A DNA stretch of 7,581 nt from Desulfosporosinus sp. UBA4726 (GTDB taxonomy: Bacteria; Bacillota; Desulfitobacteriia; Desulfitobacteriales; Desulfitobacteriaceae). This document shows, one piece after another, positions 5,732 through 7,581 of the stretch (position 1 is the stretch's first letter; every line of letters begins with the position of its first letter). The stretch covers positions 14,578 through 22,158 of the forward strand of contig DHJG01000191.1 of assembly GCA_002404215.1 (NCBI GenBank), read 5' to 3'. The notes beneath the pieces are model-generated. The model was not told the DNA's origin. It saw nothing but the letters and a program-made list of their open reading frames with translations, and made no database searches. Made by a program: the position numbers and the translations under genes.

Positions 5732-6316
5732 ATGTTAAATATAGCAGCATTTACATCCTACGTACTTGTGACAACCTTTACGCCTGGACCAAATAATATT
5801 ATGTCGATGTCAAATGCCAGCCGATACGGATTTAAAAACAGCCTTAAATTTAATATAGGCATTTTCTTTGGTTTTTTTATCATTATTGCTCTATGCAGTT
5901 TTTTTAGCATGGCTCTTTACCGTCTTATACCTACTATTAAACCCATAATGACTTACTGTGGCGCTATTTATATATTCTGGTTAGCATGGAAAACCCTTAA
6001 GAGCAAACCTCATAGTGAGAACGATAATACCAAGCGTACAAACACCTTTTTAGCGGGTCTGCTTTTGCAGTTTGTCAACCCCAAGGTTATTCTATATGGA
6101 GTTACAACCGTTTCAACCTTTATCGTACCGTATTATAAATCCGTGCTTGTACTTATGAGTTTTTCTGTATTTCTTGCCTTCGTCGGCTTTGTGGCGACCT
6201 GCTGCTGGTCATTATTTGGCTCTGTATTTCAAAAATTTCTTTCTAAAAACAATAAGGGCTTCAATGTTATTATGGCTTTATTGCTTGTGTATTGTGGAGT
6301 TTCATTGTTCCTATAG
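5732..6316 (+). CDS. LysE/RhtB-family amino acid or metabolite exporter
   Basis: A 194-residue inner-membrane protein of the size usual for LysE/RhtB exporters. The N-terminal signature TPGPNNIMSMSNA (residues 17-29) followed by the glycine-rich GIFFGFF, and the conserved FVNPK at 114-118 before the fourth hydrophobic segment, identify the family. About six hydrophobic segments are seen near 4-20, 40-62, 70-88, 106-131, 138-162 and 176-194. PGPNN is close to that of the EamB (cysteine/O-acetylserine exporter) branch. The start is supported by AGGGGGTGA (5717-5725). It is divergent from the XRE-cupin regulator and is probably its target; with the hydrolase it may export a product amino acid. 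Export of cysteine-type metabolites would fit the nearby sulfite reductase, but that is only inference. No clear terminator follows it. Confidence 0.87.
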   Translation: MLNIAAFTSYVLVTTFTPGPNNIMSMSNASRYGFKNSLKFNIGIFFGFFIIIALCSFFSMALYRLIPTIKPIMTYCGAIYIFWLAWKTLKSKPHSENDNTKRTNTFLAGLLLQFVNPKVILYGVTTVSTFIVPYYKSVLVLMSFSVFLAFVGFVATCCWSLFGSVFQKFLSKNNKGFNVIMALLLVYCGVSLFL

Positions 6317-6502
6317 TTTAATTTCGAATAAACATGTCTGCATCCTTTAGTACAGATAGCCCAGAGTCTCACTAGGTCTACGATTCTCCTGACAACGTAT
6401 TTGTCTGACGCAATATATCCTGGAAATCTGTTTAATCTATTTAACTCTAATATTGATTTCTAAGATGTGTAAGTCAGCTAAATAATGAGTTTAAAGGATT
6501 AC
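6317..6502. other. Intergenic stretch with no recognised feature
   Basis: Between the exporter stop and the next promoter no convincing open frame, tRNA-like fold or strong terminator was found on either strand. Only a weak 5-bp repeat (GTTTA/TAAAC) occurs just after the exporter stop. Confidence 0.5.
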
Positions 6503-6531
6503 TTGACACTCTTAGATAGATATTCTATAGT
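6503..6531 (+). promoter_or_regulatory. Promoter of the beta-hydroxyacid dehydrogenase gene
   Basis: A perfect TTGACA (6503-6508), a 17-bp spacer and TATAGT (6526-6531), one base from consensus. The predicted leader is about 30 nt and holds AAAGGAAG (6549-6556) before the ATG at 6568. A sigma-A-type promoter is strongly suggested. Confidence 0.75.
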
Positions 6532-6567
6532 CTTTCCTAACAGGTTGGAAAGGAAGTTTAAATAAAA

Positions 6568-7455
6568 ATGAAATTCACTAAAGAAAATACGACCATTGGC
6601 TTTATAGGGACAGGAGTTATGGGCAAGAGTATGGCTAGCCATTTAATAAGTGCTGGTTATCAAGTGCTAGTTTTTAACCGTACTAAGGCTAAAGCAGAGG
6701 AATTAATTGAAAAGGGAGCGATCTGGCAAGATACAGTTGCAGAGTTAGCTGCTCAAAGTAATGTGATCATCACCTTAGTAGGCTATCCTAAAGATGTTGA
6801 GGAAGTGTACTTAGGAAAAGGCGGAATCATCGGTAATGCTAAGAGCGGAAGTTATATAGTGGATATGACAACGTCAGCTCCCGGCTTGGCTAAAGAAATC
6901 TATGCTAAAGCTCTCGCCAAGGGGATGTCTTCGTTAGATGCACCAGTTTCTGGTGGGGATATAGGTGCCAGAGAAGCTCGTTTGACTATTATGGTGGGTG
7001 GAGATGTAGATGTATTTGAAGCATTGGTGCCCATTTTTAACATCATGGGGACGAATGTCATTTTACAAGGCAAAGCTGGTGCTGGTCAACACACAAAAAT
7101 GTGTAACCAGATCGCGATTGCCACGACGATGATCGGGGTATGCGAAGCAATAGCCTATGCCAAAGCAGCAGGGTTGGATCCTGAAACAGTTTTGAAGAGT
7201 ATCGAATCAGGAGCGGCTGGGAGTTATTCATTAACCAACTTGGCTCCACGTATGTTAGCCAATAATTATGCACCAGGATTTTATGTTAAACACTTTATCA
7301 AGGATATGACGATTGCTTTGGATTCTGCTCAAACAATGGGTCTGCTTACACCTGGTTTAGAATTAGCTAAATCACTGTATGATAAGCTTGCAGAACAAGG
7401 CGAAGAAAACAGTGGAACGCAAGCCTTAATTAAACTATATCTACAAAAAATTTAG
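6568..7455 (+). CDS. NAD(P)-dependent beta-hydroxyacid dehydrogenase (3-hydroxyisobutyrate dehydrogenase/tartronate semialdehyde reductase type)
   Basis: A 295-residue cytoplasmic oxidoreductase of standard family length. It interconverts beta-hydroxyacids and the matching semialdehydes. The Rossmann motif is G11-FIGTGVMG19. The second beta strand ends FNRT (36-39), where Asn-Arg-Thr instead of an acidic residue suggests NADP(H) preference. The substrate-binding signature DAPVSGG is at 124-130. The catalytic-lysine helix is GAGQHTKMCNQ, with Lys177 and Asn180. The C-terminal domain has the FIKDM(T)IALD element near 243-252. All key residues are present. The start has a purine-rich site 11 nt upstream and a near-consensus promoter, and the gene is monocistronic. 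The exact substrate (3-hydroxyisobutyrate, tartronate semialdehyde, glyoxylate or succinic semialdehyde) cannot be decided from the sequence, and no neighbouring pathway gene points to one. Confidence 0.9.
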   Translation: MKFTKENTTIGFIGTGVMGKSMASHLISAGYQVLVFNRTKAKAEELIEKGAIWQDTVAELAAQSNVIITLVGYPKDVEEVYLGKGGIIGNAKSGSYIVDMTTSAPGLAKEIYAKALAKGMSSLDAPVSGGDIGAREARLTIMVGGDVDVFEALVPIFNIMGTNVILQGKAGAGQHTKMCNQIAIATTMIGVCEAIAYAKAAGLDPETVLKSIESGAAGSYSLTNLAPRMLANNYAPGFYVKHFIKDMTIALDSAQTMGLLTPGLELAKSLYDKLAEQGEENSGTQALIKLYLQKI

Positions 7456-7487
7456 TAGGTATTAGCACATAACTTAGGAAAATTTAT

Positions 7488-7536
7488 GAGGTAACTTCTG
7501 TCGAAACTATTTACTCTTATTTTTAGAAGTAACCTC
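7488..7536. repeat. Imperfect inverted repeat after the dehydrogenase gene
   Basis: GAGGTAACTTCT (7488-7499) pairs with AGAAGTAACCTC (7525-7536) at 11 of 12 positions, with a 25-nt loop that ends in a T-run. It lies 33 nt after the dehydrogenase stop and could be a terminator or part of a two-hairpin structure with the next element. Confidence 0.5.
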
Positions 7537-7539
7537 CGC

Positions 7540-7577
7540 ATTACACCTCTCGCCCAACTTTGGACGAGAGGTGTAAT
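7540..7577. terminator. Strong hairpin at the right edge, probable terminator
   Basis: A perfect 13-bp stem (ATTACACCTCTCG at 7540-7552, CGAGAGGTGTAAT at 7565-7577) has a 12-nt loop that can add a CCA/TGG pairing inside. The window ends 4 nt later, so the presence of a T-tract cannot be judged. It may end the dehydrogenase transcript or one arriving from the right. Confidence 0.6.
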
Positions 7578-7581
7578 TTAA

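Noticed and set aside
6317..6502. Possible gene remnant on the minus strand (short frame reading DSGLSVLKDADMFIRN)
   Set aside because: It is too short, is bordered by stops, and has no recognised family or ribosome binding site.

Overview
The window looks like chromosome from an anaerobic, spore-forming Firmicute of the Clostridia, probably a Desulfosporosinus/Desulfitobacterium-type member of the Peptococcaceae. This is inference from gene content: a dissimilatory-type anaerobic sulfite reductase (asrBC), a Spo0E-family sporulation phosphatase, a YtxJ-type bacilliredoxin, strong AGGAGG-like ribosome binding sites, and moderately AT-rich DNA with A+T-rich intergenic regions. No mobile element, CRISPR array, rRNA or tRNA was seen.

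Layout. (1) 1-1811, plus strand: the end of an asr operon, with asrB cut by the left window edge and asrC complete. It is closed by a strong bidirectional terminator at 1821-1866. (2) 1918-2351, minus strand: a small transcription unit with a Spo0E-like gene followed 20 nt later by a tautomerase gene (4-oxalocrotonate tautomerase/DmpI type). The tautomerase is broken by a frameshift and an in-frame stop; no ORF of its own survives, so it is easily missed. A further short hydrophobic reading frame without a normal start codon follows it. (3) 2461-2902, minus strand: ytxJ and its composite terminator hairpin. (4) 3008-4166, plus strand: a predicted aromatic-acid-exporter-family membrane protein with its own promoter, divergent from ytxJ.

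(5) 4183-6316: a compact three-gene module. A carbon-nitrogen (nitrilase-superfamily) hydrolase and an XRE-cupin regulator lie on the minus strand, and a LysE/RhtB-family exporter diverges from them on the plus strand. The shared control region (5599-5731) holds a consensus-like plus-strand promoter, three TGCAC elements 22-23 bp apart, and a nested palindrome (GTGCAC core inside 9-bp AATAAGATT/AATCTTATT arms). It reads as a ligand-responsive circuit in which an amide or nitrile-like compound is hydrolysed and a product amino acid or related metabolite is exported. Substrate and ligand are unknown. (6) 6503-7577, plus strand: a monocistronic beta-hydroxyacid dehydrogenase with a near-consensus promoter, followed by two consecutive hairpins at the right edge.

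The most interesting points are the divergent regulator/exporter/hydrolase module with its structured operator region, the decayed tautomerase next to Spo0E, and the probable TTG start of the XRE-cupin regulator. No wholly new class of system could be demonstrated from the sequence alone.
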